Positions 15,582 through 23,425 of a DNA stretch of 24,218 nt are shown here, piece after piece (the stretch's first letter is position 1; each line of letters opens with the position of its first letter). The stretch is from NCBI GenBank assembly GCA_910589185.1, contig CAJUSU010000021.1:1-24218 (forward strand), given 5' to 3'. The position numbers were made by a program, and so were the translations under genes. The notes below the pieces were generated by a model that worked only from the letters and a program-made list of their open reading frames with translations, searched no databases and was not told where the DNA came from. Origin of the DNA: an uncultured Clostridia bacterium. Lineage in GTDB: Bacteria > Bacillota > Clostridia > TANB77 > CAG-508.

Positions 15582-18500
15582 ATGAAAAAAGCTTTAATGA
15601 AGGATACTGTAAAAGAGATAACAAATACTTTTAAACGATTTATTTCTTTAATGTTAATCGTTTTATTAGGCGTGGGATTTTTTGCAGGAATTAGAGTGAC
15701 AAGCCCAGATATGAGAAATACCTTAGACAAGACTTTTGACCAGTACGAGGCAATGGACATTCAGGTTTTATCAACACTTGGCATTACCAAAAAAGATATA
15801 GCAGCACTAGAAAAAATAGAAGGAGTTGAAAAAATAGAAGCTAGTTATTCTACAGATGCTGTTGTAAATATTGGTGAAACAGAAGAAGTAGTAAAACTAA
15901 TGGCATTATCTGATTATATCAATCAAGCGAAGATAATAGAAGGGAGACTTCCTGAAAACAATAAGGAATGTGTAGTAGAGCCTAGATTTCTTTTAGAGAC
16001 AGAGCACCAAATAGGAGATAGCATTACAATTGAAGTAGAGGAAATTCAAAATGAAGATGGGGAAAATCAGCCATTATTAAAAGAAAAAGAGGTTACTATT
16101 GTAGGAACAGTACATTCACCATTATATATTTCAAGTGATAGAGGAACTACTAAACTAGGTTCTGGAAAAATTAGTTATTATATGTATATACCACTTGAAA
16201 ATTTTGATACAGATATCAGAACAGTTGCCTATATCACTGTAGAAGGAGCAAAAGAATTAAAAACATATTCTTCTAAATATGAAGATACAGTAGAAGAAGT
16301 AAAACAAAGAATTGAAGATATTTCAGAAGAAAGAAGACAGGCAAGATATCAAGAAATTTATGATGAAGCAAATGGAAAGATACAAGATGCACAAAAAGAG
16401 TTAAATACGCAAAAAGCAAAAGCAGAAAAAGAATTGAAAGATGCCAAGCAAAAAATAGAAAATGCAAAACAGCAAGTTAAAAATGGAAAGGCAGAATTAG
16501 AAACACAGAAAACAACAACGAATGCTCAATTAGCCCAGGGAAAATCGGAGCTAGATAAAGCAGAAAAAGAATTAAAAGAGAAAGAAAAGCTATTTGAAGA
16601 AGAAAAGAAGAAGTTACAAGCGACATTAGAATATATGACACCAGAGCAAAAAGAACAAATAGAAAAGCAGTTAGCAGCCCAAGAACAATTGCTAAAGCAA
16701 GCAAGAAATACATTAAATACACAAAAACAAACTTATGAAGCAAATAAAAAGAAAGCAAATCAAGAATTAACTAAGGCACAAAATCAGTTAAATACGGCAG
16801 AAAGAGAAATTCAAACCAATGAAGCGAAACTACAAACAGAGCAAAAAAAGGCTGATAAAAAAATAAAAGAGGCACAAGAAGAGCTAGAAGATGCCAAAAT
16901 TAAATTGGCAGATATTGAAAAACCAGAATGGTATATATTAGATAGAAATCAAAATGTGGGATATGTTAGTTATTTACAAGATGCAGATAGAATTGATAAT
17001 ATTGCAAAAGTATTTCCAGTGGTGTTTTTTGTAGTTGCAGCACTGATTAGTTTAACGTCTATGACAAGAATGGTAGAGGAACAAAGAGTACAAATTGGTA
17101 CTTTAAAAGGGCTAGGGTATAGTAAAAGACAAATCGCTAGTAAATACTTGATTTATGCTACTTTAGCAACTGTATTAGGAAGTCTTATAGGGGTAAGTAT
17201 TGGATTTTACATGATACCTAAAATTATTTGTAATATGTATGGCATGATGTACAATATAGGTGAACCAGTATTAGAGTTTGACATAGGTCTTACGATTGCT
17301 GGACTTTTAGCAGCTTCTGTTTGTACAGTAGGAGCAACAGCTTATTCGTGCATCAAAGCATTGCTAGCTATGCCTGCAACACTAATGAGACCTAAGGCTC
17401 CAAAGATAGGAAAAAGAGTCATACTAGAAAAGATACCATTTATTTGGAAGCATTTGAACTTTACACAAAAAGTAACCATTAGAAATATATTCCGTTATAA
17501 GAAGAGATTTTTAATGACCATTATTGGGGTAGCAGGTTGCACAGCACTGATTGTAGCAGGATTTGGTCTAAGAGATGCTGTGGGTAGTATGATACCATCT
17601 CAGTATGGTGAGATTTTTAAACATCAAATCGAAATTACACTAAAAGATAATCTAAAACAGGAAGATAGCCAAAAAGCATATGAGGAAATAACGAAAAATC
17701 AAGAGATTGACAGCACAATTCGATTAAATCGACAGTCAGTTGAAATTGTGAAAAATGATAATAATCAAAGTATTCAATTAATTGTGCCAGAAAAAGTAGA
17801 AAACTTGCAAGAATTTATTGTATTACGTAATCGAAAACGAAAAGAACAGACTTATACTTTAAATGAGCAAGGTGTTGTTATTACAGAAAAATTAGCAAAG
17901 CTATTAGATATTGATGAAGGTGACGAGATTATCATTAAAGATATTGATAAAGTAGAAGTAAAAACAAAGGTAGTAGGTATTACTGAAAATTATCTTTTAC
18001 ATTATATTTACATGTCACCAAAACTTTATGAGCAGTTATACCAAGAAGAAGCAAGAATGAATACCATTTTTGCGAATACCAAAGAATTAACAGAAGAGCA
18101 AGAAAATGCTTTAGGAAAAACAATTTTAGAAGATAAAGACAGTATTTCTAGCGTAGAATTTAATTCTGTAGCAACTAGCATATTTTCAGAAGTAATGGAT
18201 AACATGGGATTAGTAGTATGGGTTTTAATCATAGCAGCAGGACTGTTAGCATTAGTTGTATTATATAACTTATCAAATACTAATATTAGTGAAAGAGTGA
18301 GGGAACTTGCTACTATCAAAGTATTAGGTTTCTATGACCCAGAAGTATATGAGTATGTAGGAAAAGAAATGTTACTTTTAACGATTATTGGAATTTTAGT
18401 AGGACTATTAGTAGGAAATTTCCTCACAACTTTTATTATTAAAACTTGTGAGTTAGATGCATTTATGTTTAATCCACAAATTGAAATAGCTAGCTATATC

Positions 18501-18605
18501 TATGGAATTGTGATTACTATGTTATTTGCAACAATTGTGAATATTATTACTTATTTTGCACTTAAAAAGATTGATATGATTGAGTCATTGAAAAGTGTGG
18601 AGTAA
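15582..18605 (+). CDS. ABC transporter permease, FtsX/MacB type, with long extracytoplasmic coiled coil
   Basis: 1007 residues; ATG at 15582 behind AAGAGGG. Transmembrane segments are visible at ~20-38 (FISLMLIVLLGVGFFAGI), three at ~485-600 (VFPVVFFVVAALISL; LIYATLATVLGSLIGVSIGF; LTIAGLLAASVCTVGA), one at ~640-660 (FLMTIIGVAGCTALIVAGFG) and three at ~870-995 (VVWVLIIAAGLLALVVLY; LLTIIGILVGLLVG; YGIVITMLFATIVNIITYF). This is the duplicated FtsX-fold layout of 1+3 and 1+3. The first extracytoplasmic loop has a globular part (~45-225), then a Lys/Glu/Gln-rich coiled coil (~225-445) with no glycine-rich breaks. The second loop is ~665-865. The coiled coil may reach into the wall to touch a partner, as FtsX does with hydrolases, but the substrate is unknown. 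Confidence 0.9.
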   Translation: MKKALMKDTVKEITNTFKRFISLMLIVLLGVGFFAGIRVTSPDMRNTLDKTFDQYEAMDIQVLSTLGITKKDIAALEKIEGVEKIEASYSTDAVVNIGETEEVVKLMALSDYINQAKIIEGRLPENNKECVVEPRFLLETEHQIGDSITIEVEEIQNEDGENQPLLKEKEVTIVGTVHSPLYISSDRGTTKLGSGKISYYMYIPLENFDTDIRTVAYITVEGAKELKTYSSKYEDTVEEVKQRIEDISEERRQARYQEIYDEANGKIQDAQKELNTQKAKAEKELKDAKQKIENAKQQVKNGKAELETQKTTTNAQLAQGKSELDKAEKELKEKEKLFEEEKKKLQATLEYMTPEQKEQIEKQLAAQEQLLKQARNTLNTQKQTYEANKKKANQELTKAQNQLNTAEREIQTNEAKLQTEQKKADKKIKEAQEELEDAKIKLADIEKPEWYILDRNQNVGYVSYLQDADRIDNIAKVFPVVFFVVAALISLTSMTRMVEEQRVQIGTLKGLGYSKRQIASKYLIYATLATVLGSLIGVSIGFYMIPKIICNMYGMMYNIGEPVLEFDIGLTIAGLLAASVCTVGATAYSCIKALLAMPATLMRPKAPKIGKRVILEKIPFIWKHLNFTQKVTIRNIFRYKKRFLMTIIGVAGCTALIVAGFGLRDAVGSMIPSQYGEIFKHQIEITLKDNLKQEDSQKAYEEITKNQEIDSTIRLNRQSVEIVKNDNNQSIQLIVPEKVENLQEFIVLRNRKRKEQTYTLNEQGVVITEKLAKLLDIDEGDEIIIKDIDKVEVKTKVVGITENYLLHYIYMSPKLYEQLYQEEARMNTIFANTKELTEEQENALGKTILEDKDSISSVEFNSVATSIFSEVMDNMGLVVWVLIIAAGLLALVVLYNLSNTNISERVRELATIKVLGFYDPEVYEYVGKEMLLLTIIGILVGLLVGNFLTTFIIKTCELDAFMFNPQIEIASYIYGIVITMLFATIVNIITYFALKKIDMIESLKSVE

Positions 18606-18643
18606 ACACTTGACATTTTCTGAAGTAAAAAAGTGGTTAATAC

Positions 18644-18673
18644 TTGACAATAGTAAGTGATTTGTAGTATAAT
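18644..18673 (+). promoter_or_regulatory. Sigma-A promoter of the rplU operon
   Basis: TTGACA (18644-18649), 18-base spacer, TATAAT (18668-18673). A second TTGACA at 18610-18615 has no good -10. Confidence 0.8.
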
Positions 18674-18680
18674 AGCCAAG

Positions 18681-18775
18681 TGTAAGCCGCCTGAGTCGGG
18701 CAACTAAATATTACTTAAAAAAAGTAATTGCCTTGTTATTTATGCTTAGCGAGTATACGGATGTAGGAGGTGTAC
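18681..18775 (+). ncRNA. Ribosomal protein L21 leader (cis-regulatory)
   Basis: The ~100-base untranslated leader of rplU carries AAGCCGCCTGAGTCGGGCAA and a hairpin ATTACT...AGTAAT closed by GGCA/TGCC (18699-18732), as in the L21 leader of Firmicutes, thought to sense a ribosomal protein of the operon. The ribosome-binding site TAGGAGGTG (18765-18773) is at its 3' end. Assigned from memory of the motif and its position, not by a covariance-model search. Confidence 0.75.
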
Positions 18776-18780
18776 GAAGA

Positions 18781-19188
18781 ATGTACGCAATTATTGAAAG
18801 CTGTGGAAGACAATACAAAGTAGCAGAAGGAGACGTAGTATTTTTTGAAAAGTTAGAAGCAGAGGAAGGAAAGAAAGTAACTTTTGATAAAGTTGTTCTT
18901 GTATCTGACGACAAAAAAGTAGAAGTTGGAGCTCCTTATGTAAAAGGTGTTAAAGTTGAAGGAAAAGTAGTTTCTCATGGTAAAGCTAAAAAAATCCTAG
19001 TGTATAAATATAAAGCGAAAAAGAATTATAGAAGAACACAAGGACATAGACAACCATACACAAAAGTAGAAATTACAAATATTAAAACAGCAGCTGCAAA
19101 AGCAGAAGAAAAAGCTGAAACAGCAACAAAAACAGCATCTGCAAAGCCAGCAACAAAAAAAGCAACAACAACTAAAAAAGAAGCTTAG
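18781..19188 (+). CDS. rplU: 50S ribosomal protein L21
   Basis: 135 residues from the ATG at 18781, directly after TAGGAGGTG; the upstream in-frame starts (18733, 18742) lie in the leader. The core MYAIIESCGRQYKVAEGDVV to RRTQGHRQPYTKVEITNI is standard bL21, which binds 23S rRNA. It is followed by a ~35-residue low-complexity tail rich in Ala, Lys and Thr (KPATKKATTTKKEA), longer than the ~103-residue Bacillus protein; such basic tails are common in gut Clostridia. It is co-transcribed with rpmA 47 bases downstream. The usual intervening prp (ysxB) gene is missing. Confidence 0.97.
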   Translation: MYAIIESCGRQYKVAEGDVVFFEKLEAEEGKKVTFDKVVLVSDDKKVEVGAPYVKGVKVEGKVVSHGKAKKILVYKYKAKKNYRRTQGHRQPYTKVEITNIKTAAAKAEEKAETATKTASAKPATKKATTTKKEA

Positions 19189-19235
19189 GTAGAGATACCC
19201 TTAAAATAAAGAAATCGAAGGGAGTGAGATAAAGC

Positions 19236-19511
19236 ATGGCTCATAAAAAAGGTCAAGGTAGTGTTAAGAACGGAAGAGATAGTGAATCAAAACGTTTAGG
19301 TCTTAAAAGAGCAGATGGGCAAGTTGTTCCAGCTGGAAATATCTTAGTAAGACAAAGAGGAACTAAAATTCATCCAGGTACTAATGTAGGTATCGGAAGT
19401 GATGATACTTTATTTGCTAAAGTAACTGGAAAAGTAAAATTTGAAAGACTTGGCAGAGATAAGAAAAAAGTTAGCGTTTATCCAGTAGAAGAAGGAAGCG
19501 CAGCAAAATAA
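19236..19511 (+). CDS. rpmA: 50S ribosomal protein L27, lacking the Firmicute N-terminal extension
   Basis: 91 residues; ATG at 19236 behind GAAGGGAG. The protein begins MAHKKGQGSVKNGRDSESKR, the mature form that reaches the peptidyl-transferase centre. Most Firmicutes make L27 with a ~9-residue extension (ending in FFA or LFA) that the protease Prp must remove. Here an in-frame TAA lies six bases before the ATG, so no extension can be encoded, in keeping with the absence of prp next to it. A strong terminator follows, which cuts this gene off from obgE. Confidence 0.97.
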   Translation: MAHKKGQGSVKNGRDSESKRLGLKRADGQVVPAGNILVRQRGTKIHPGTNVGIGSDDTLFAKVTGKVKFERLGRDKKKVSVYPVEEGSAAK

Positions 19512-19516
19512 ATGAT

Positions 19517-19551
19517 AAAAAGCTCTATAGCAAATTGCTATAGAGTTTTTT
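19517..19551 (+). terminator. Rho-independent terminator after rpmA
   Basis: CTCTATAGCA / TGCTATAGAG perfect stem with AAT loop, preceded by A's and followed by TTTTTT. Confidence 0.93.
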
Positions 19552-19591
19552 GATGCCAAAAATAATTTCAAAACTTGTAATTTTTTTAGTA

Positions 19592-19628
19592 GTATATTGA
19601 CATTCTATGACATATATTGCTAAAATAT
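19592..19628 (+). promoter_or_regulatory. Promoter of the prepilin-like gene at 19727, with the conserved block
   Basis: TTGACA (19597-19602), 18-base spacer, TAAAAT (19621-19626), in a 37-base block matching 11512-11548 at 33 positions, including TGACAT twice at ten-base spacing. Confidence 0.65.
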
Positions 19629-19641
19629 AACAAAATGTTAT
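19627..19641. promoter_or_regulatory. Candidate operator, ATAACAAAATGTTAT palindrome
   Basis: 15-base inverted repeat immediately after the -10, covering the likely transcription start. An identical 15-mer is at 23794-23808. A repressor bound here would block initiation. Confidence 0.45.
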
Positions 19642-19726
19642 AATGATAATGCGAAATAAAACGTACCTATAGTGCATAAAAATGAGAAAAAAGCAAATAC
19701 TAAAGAAAAGGGAGGAATAAGAAAAA

Positions 19727-20803
19727 ATGAAAGAAAAACTAAGTAAGAAACAAGCAGGTATAACACTAGTGGCATTAGTAGTGACAATAGTCGTATTACT
19801 TATTTTGGCAGGCATAACAATCATGTATACTATGGGAGAAAATGGTATCTTTAAGAAGGCTCAGGAAGCAAAAGATAAAACAGAAGATGCAATTAAAAAT
19901 GAACAAGAGTATATGAACTCAATTGATAATATGGTAAATGGATATTTAAATGGAACAGAAAATGGCGGAACAACAGGGCCAATAGATGAACCAATTGAAA
20001 ATATCAAATCGGATTGGGCAACAGTTGAAAAGATAGCCCAAGAGATTGCAAAGGACAACACCATAACAAGTGAAACAGAAGAAGTAAAAGTAGTAATAGA
20101 TGGAAAAAGATATACAATTAAACCAGGAGATATATTTGAAGTGGAATATAACGGAGAAGTCAAGAGAGTAAGAGTGCTAGGTTTTAAACATGACGACTTG
20201 GTAGATCAAACAGTGTATGGAGGGACGCATAAAAAAGCAAGTATTAGTTTTGAGTTTTTAGATTTCATGACAGGAGATGCCTATAAATCAATGAACACGA
20301 CGAATACAAATGAAAATGGTTGGGGAGCAACTCAAATGAGAAAGGACCTAAACGGATATGCAACAAATGCAGCAGCTCAAAGCGGAGCAATCGGAGGACT
20401 AGGAGCAAAATTAAATAATAAGAGTTATATAAAACAAGTAAAGAAAAAGTACATTGGAACATATGATAACGCAAGTAGTGTAACAACATGTAATGATTAC
20501 TTATGGTTATTAGCCGCAAGTGAGGTAGTAAATGCTGGATACAATGGAGGAGATACAAGAGGATATGCAATAACCAAAGAAGGAGAGCAGTATAAATATT
20601 ATCAAGGAGTAACAGACGCATGGGACAGTTCGAGCACAGGTCGCCAAAAGAGACAAAGTTCCTCAAGTAGTATAGTTAGCTGGTGGCTTCGTTCACTTTA
20701 TTACGCTAACAGCAATTCCTTCTGCAGTATCGTCCACAACGGCGGCAGCAATGGTGGCGGCGCGAGCTACAGCATTGGTGTTGCGCCTGGTTTTAGTGTT
20801 TAA
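19727..20803 (+). CDS. Prepilin-like surface protein with DUF6273/lectin-like C-terminal domain
   Basis: 358 residues; ATG at 19727 behind AAAGGGAGG. Close paralogue of the gene at 11640: basic leader ending QAG, then ITLVALVVTIVVLLILAGIT (G11 at -1, Ala in place of Glu at +5), GIFKKAQEAKDKTEDAIKNE, a Gly/Asn/Thr linker (~64-82) and the same DUF6273-like domain. It has ~17 extra residues (GYATNAAAQSGAIGGLGAK) where the paralogues read FLNGTEGKDK, and ends WWLRS...GVAPGFSV instead of GFCI. The 3' end is GC-rich with C/T-ending codons. The gene lies between rpmA and trpS-obgE, interrupting the common ribosomal protein-obg gene order, with its own promoter and terminator, so it is probably an inserted family member. 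Confidence 0.88.
   Translation: MKEKLSKKQAGITLVALVVTIVVLLILAGITIMYTMGENGIFKKAQEAKDKTEDAIKNEQEYMNSIDNMVNGYLNGTENGGTTGPIDEPIENIKSDWATVEKIAQEIAKDNTITSETEEVKVVIDGKRYTIKPGDIFEVEYNGEVKRVRVLGFKHDDLVDQTVYGGTHKKASISFEFLDFMTGDAYKSMNTTNTNENGWGATQMRKDLNGYATNAAAQSGAIGGLGAKLNNKSYIKQVKKKYIGTYDNASSVTTCNDYLWLLAASEVVNAGYNGGDTRGYAITKEGEQYKYYQGVTDAWDSSSTGRQKRQSSSSSIVSWWLRSLYYANSNSFCSIVHNGGSNGGGASYSIGVAPGFSV
20681..20800 (+). other. Candidate DGR variable region 3
   Basis: It starts with the 17 bases also found at 1376-1392. From 20696 to 20782, 28 of 29 codons end in a pyrimidine (the exception is GCG), and 63 of 120 bases are G or C. The residues that differ from region 1 are mostly of the AAY-derived set (Y, A, N, S, I, V, H, G). 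One codon shorter than region 1. Confidence 0.55.
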
Positions 20804-20947
20804 GTTTGAATTTGATAAAATAATACGTTTTTTTAACATGCGAAAAGGTATCTGTAAGCTATTTTTTAGACATCTTGAGAAAAAATGGTTTGAAGAATGA
20901 AAAAAATAGCAGAGGAGTTAAAATGAATATGTCGACATAAAACAAAT

Positions 20948-20991
20948 AAAAAGATGATGTAGTAAATAGCAAAACTATATCATCTTTTTTT
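20948..20991 (+). terminator. Rho-independent terminator
   Basis: AAAAAGATGATGTAGT pairs with ACTATATCATCTTTTT (one G-T wobble) and is followed by T's. It resembles the terminator after the paralogue at 12714-12757 in its GATGTAGT core. Confidence 0.85.
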
Positions 20992-21027
20992 ATAATAAAA
21001 CTAATTACTATTTCTCCATATTACACC

Positions 21028-21056
21028 TTGTAAATTTAAGTAAAATCCAGTATAAT
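21028..21056 (+). promoter_or_regulatory. Sigma-A promoter of trpS-obgE
   Basis: TTGTAA (21028-21033), 17-base spacer, TATAAT (21051-21056). The leader is only ~45 bases, too short for a T-box. Confidence 0.75.
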
Positions 21057-21107
21057 GGAAATGCTAATAAAATAGATTAATATAAAAGATAGATAAGGGA
21101 TGGTAAA

Positions 21108-22127
21108 ATGGAAGAAAAGAAAAAACGTATGTTAACAGGTGATAGACCAACAGGTAGATTACACATTGGTCATTATTTTGGTTCTCTAAAAACAAGAGTG
21201 GAGATGCAAAATAGTGGAAAATATGATCCATATATTGAAATTGCAGATGTGCAAGCGCTAACAGATAACTTTGATAATCCAGAAAAAGTAAGAAAGAATG
21301 TTAAAGAAGTTGTTTTAGACTATTTATCAATTGGAATTGATCCAGAGAAAACTACAATTTACGTTCAATCTATGATACCTGAAATTGCTGAACTAACTGT
21401 ATTTTATTCAAATTTAGTAACAGTGGCAAGATTGGAAAGAAACCCAACTGTAAAAACAGAAATTGCACAAAAACAAGAAATATTTAAAGAGAGTGTTACT
21501 TATGGATTTTTGGGATATCCAGTTAGTCAAGCTGCTGATATTACGGTAGTAGAAGGAATATTAGTTCCTGTAGGAGAGGACCAAGAGCCATTAATTGAAC
21601 AATGTAGAGAGATTGTTCGTAAATTTAATTCTATTTATGGGGATACTTTGCCAGAACCAAAAGCTGTTTTGTCAAATGCCAAAAGAATTAAGGGATTAGA
21701 TGGAAATGATAAAATGGGAAAATCCTTAGGAAATGCTATTTACTTATCTGATACAGAAGAAGAAGTAAATAAAAAGATTATGAGTGCAGTAACAGACCCT
21801 GCAAGAATAAAAAAGGACGATCCAGGGCATCCTGATGTGTGTATGGTGGCATATTATCATAAGTTATTTAGTACAACAGAAGAAGTAAAATGCGTTTGTG
21901 AGGAATGTAAGCTAGGTAAAAGAGGATGTGTAGCTTGCAAAAAACAATTAGCTCAAAATGCAAACAAATTCTTAGAACCAATGAGAGAAAAAAGAAAATA
22001 TTATGAAGAGCGTCCAGAATTGGTAGAAAAAATATTAATAGAAGGAACTGAAAAAACAAGAAAAACAGCTAAAGAAACTATGAAAAAAGTTAAAAAGGCT
22101 ATGAGGTTAGATTATTTCGAGGAGTAA
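21108..22127 (+). CDS. trpS: Tryptophan--tRNA ligase with a four-cysteine (Fe-S-type) motif
   Basis: 339 residues; class I aminoacyl-tRNA synthetase charging tRNA-Trp. The HIGH signature is HIGHYFGS (H19-H22) and the KMSKS loop is KMGKS (K202-S206). GDRPTGRLHIGH, PVSQAADI and PVGEDQ are typical TrpRS motifs. The C-terminal half has C245, C262, C264, C267, C274 and C277; C245-x21-C267-x6-C274-x2-C277 is close to the pattern that holds a [4Fe-4S] cluster near the anticodon-binding region in Thermotoga-type TrpRS, and it is absent from the Bacillus enzyme. Cluster binding is inferred. ATG at 21108 after AAGGGATGG. obgE follows four bases after the stop. Confidence 0.96.
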   Translation: MEEKKKRMLTGDRPTGRLHIGHYFGSLKTRVEMQNSGKYDPYIEIADVQALTDNFDNPEKVRKNVKEVVLDYLSIGIDPEKTTIYVQSMIPEIAELTVFYSNLVTVARLERNPTVKTEIAQKQEIFKESVTYGFLGYPVSQAADITVVEGILVPVGEDQEPLIEQCREIVRKFNSIYGDTLPEPKAVLSNAKRIKGLDGNDKMGKSLGNAIYLSDTEEEVNKKIMSAVTDPARIKKDDPGHPDVCMVAYYHKLFSTTEEVKCVCEECKLGKRGCVACKKQLAQNANKFLEPMREKRKYYEERPELVEKILIEGTEKTRKTAKETMKKVKKAMRLDYFEE

Positions 22128-22131
22128 AGAG

Positions 22132-23406
22132 ATGTTTACAGATTACGTGAAAATAATTGCAAAAGCGGGAAATGGCGGTGATGGTGCCGTTTCTTTTCGT
22201 AGAGAAAAATATGTAGCAGCAGGTGGACCAGATGGTGGAGATGGCGGAAAAGGTGGAAGTGTTTATTTTGAAGTAGATCAAGATAGAAATACTTTAATTG
22301 ATTTTCGCTATCAAAAAAAGTTCAAAGCTGAAAATGGCAAAAATGGAGAAGGTGCACACAGATATGGAAAAAGTGGAGAAGACTTAGTAGTGAAGGTACC
22401 TTTAGGAACAATAGTAAAAGAGGCAGAAACAGGAAGGGTATTAGCAGATTTGTCAGAACTAGGGCAAAAAGAATTAATTTTAGCAGGTGGAAGAGGAGGC
22501 AAAGGAAATTCTCATTTTGCTACATCTACCAGACAAGCGCCTCGTTTTTCACAAGAGGGAGAAAAAGGAGAAGAAAAAGAACTTATTTTAGAGTTAAAAC
22601 TATTAGCGGATGTTGGGTTATTAGGTTTCCCAAATGTAGGTAAATCCACTTTACTATCTGTTGTAACTGATGCTACTCCTAAGATTGCAGACTATCATTT
22701 TACAACGCTAGAGCCTAATTTAGGTGTTGTAAAAGGGGAATATGGTGATAGCTTTGTGATAGCAGACATCCCTGGAATTATTGAAGGAGCAAGTCAAGGC
22801 ATTGGGCTTGGAATTCAATTTTTACGTCATATTGAAAGAACTAGATTATTGCTTCATGTCATTGATGTATCTGGAATTGAGGGAAGAAATCCAGTACAAG
22901 ACTTCAATACAATTAATGAAGAATTAAAACAATACAGTGAAAAACTAAGTCAAAGAAAGCAAATTATCGTAGCAAATAAAGTAGATAGTATGCAAGATGA
23001 GACCTTATATCAAGAGCTAGAAAAAATGGCAAAAGAAAAAGGCTTAGAGATTTATAAGATATCTGCAGCTACTAATCAGGGAGTTAAAGAGTTAATGATA
23101 CGAGTTTCTGAAGTATTAAAAACGTTACCAAAAGAAGATTTAGTGGAAGTAGAAATGCAAACGAAGGTATATACTTTAAAAGAGACAGAAGAAATTAGTG
23201 TTAGAAAAGAAGAGGATATATATATTGTTTCAGGTATAGCAGTAGAAAAATTAATGAGAACTGTTAACTTAGCAGATAATGAGTCATTACACTATTTCCA
23301 TAGAAGACTAAATGAAATGGGAATTAATCAAAGATTGAAAGAACTTGGAATTAAAGATGGAGATTGGGTACAAATTTCAGATTATGAATTAGAATGGGAA
23401 GACTAG
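22132..23406 (+). CDS. obgE: Obg-family GTPase ObgE/CgtA
   Basis: 424 residues. Glycine-rich Obg fold (1-158: KAGNGGDGAVSFRREKY, GGPDGGDGGKGGSVYF), Ras-like G domain with G1 GFPNVGKST (~165-173), switch I threonine in DYHFTTLEPN, G3 DIPGIIEGA and G4 NKVD, then the C-terminal OCT domain (~345-424, from VYTLKETEEISV to the end). Essential GTPase in 50S assembly and stress control. The ATG at 22132 uses GAGGAG inside the end of trpS, so the two are co-transcribed. In many Firmicutes it follows rpmA; here the two are ~2.6 kb apart. Confidence 0.97.
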   Translation: MFTDYVKIIAKAGNGGDGAVSFRREKYVAAGGPDGGDGGKGGSVYFEVDQDRNTLIDFRYQKKFKAENGKNGEGAHRYGKSGEDLVVKVPLGTIVKEAETGRVLADLSELGQKELILAGGRGGKGNSHFATSTRQAPRFSQEGEKGEEKELILELKLLADVGLLGFPNVGKSTLLSVVTDATPKIADYHFTTLEPNLGVVKGEYGDSFVIADIPGIIEGASQGIGLGIQFLRHIERTRLLLHVIDVSGIEGRNPVQDFNTINEELKQYSEKLSQRKQIIVANKVDSMQDETLYQELEKMAKEKGLEIYKISAATNQGVKELMIRVSEVLKTLPKEDLVEVEMQTKVYTLKETEEISVRKEEDIYIVSGIAVEKLMRTVNLADNESLHYFHRRLNEMGINQRLKELGIKDGDWVQISDYELEWED

Positions 23407-23425
23407 AATTAACTAGTCTTCTTTC
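23398..23425. terminator. Shared terminator of obgE and the convergent XRE gene
   Basis: GAAGACTAG / CTAGTCTTC stem, six-base loop, then T-rich TTTCTTT. It overlaps the obgE stop codon and the 3' end of the minus-strand gene. Confidence 0.75.

Larger units (their letters stand above)
20804..21107. other. Intergenic region between the prepilin-like gene and trpS
   Basis: 304 bases with no supported gene. It holds a terminator (20948-20991) and the trpS promoter (21028-21056). A five-codon frame, ATGAATATGTCGACATAA at 20923-20940, follows a good AGAGGAG site but is too short to call. The first ~110 bases show nothing further that I recognise. Confidence 0.6.

Noticed and set aside
18733..18780. 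Longer L21 starting upstream
   Set aside because: This stretch is part of the L21 leader and contains the ribosome-binding site for the ATG at 18781.
21057..21107. T-box riboswitch upstream of trpS
   Set aside because: The leader is only ~50 bases and has neither the T-box sequence nor an antiterminator.
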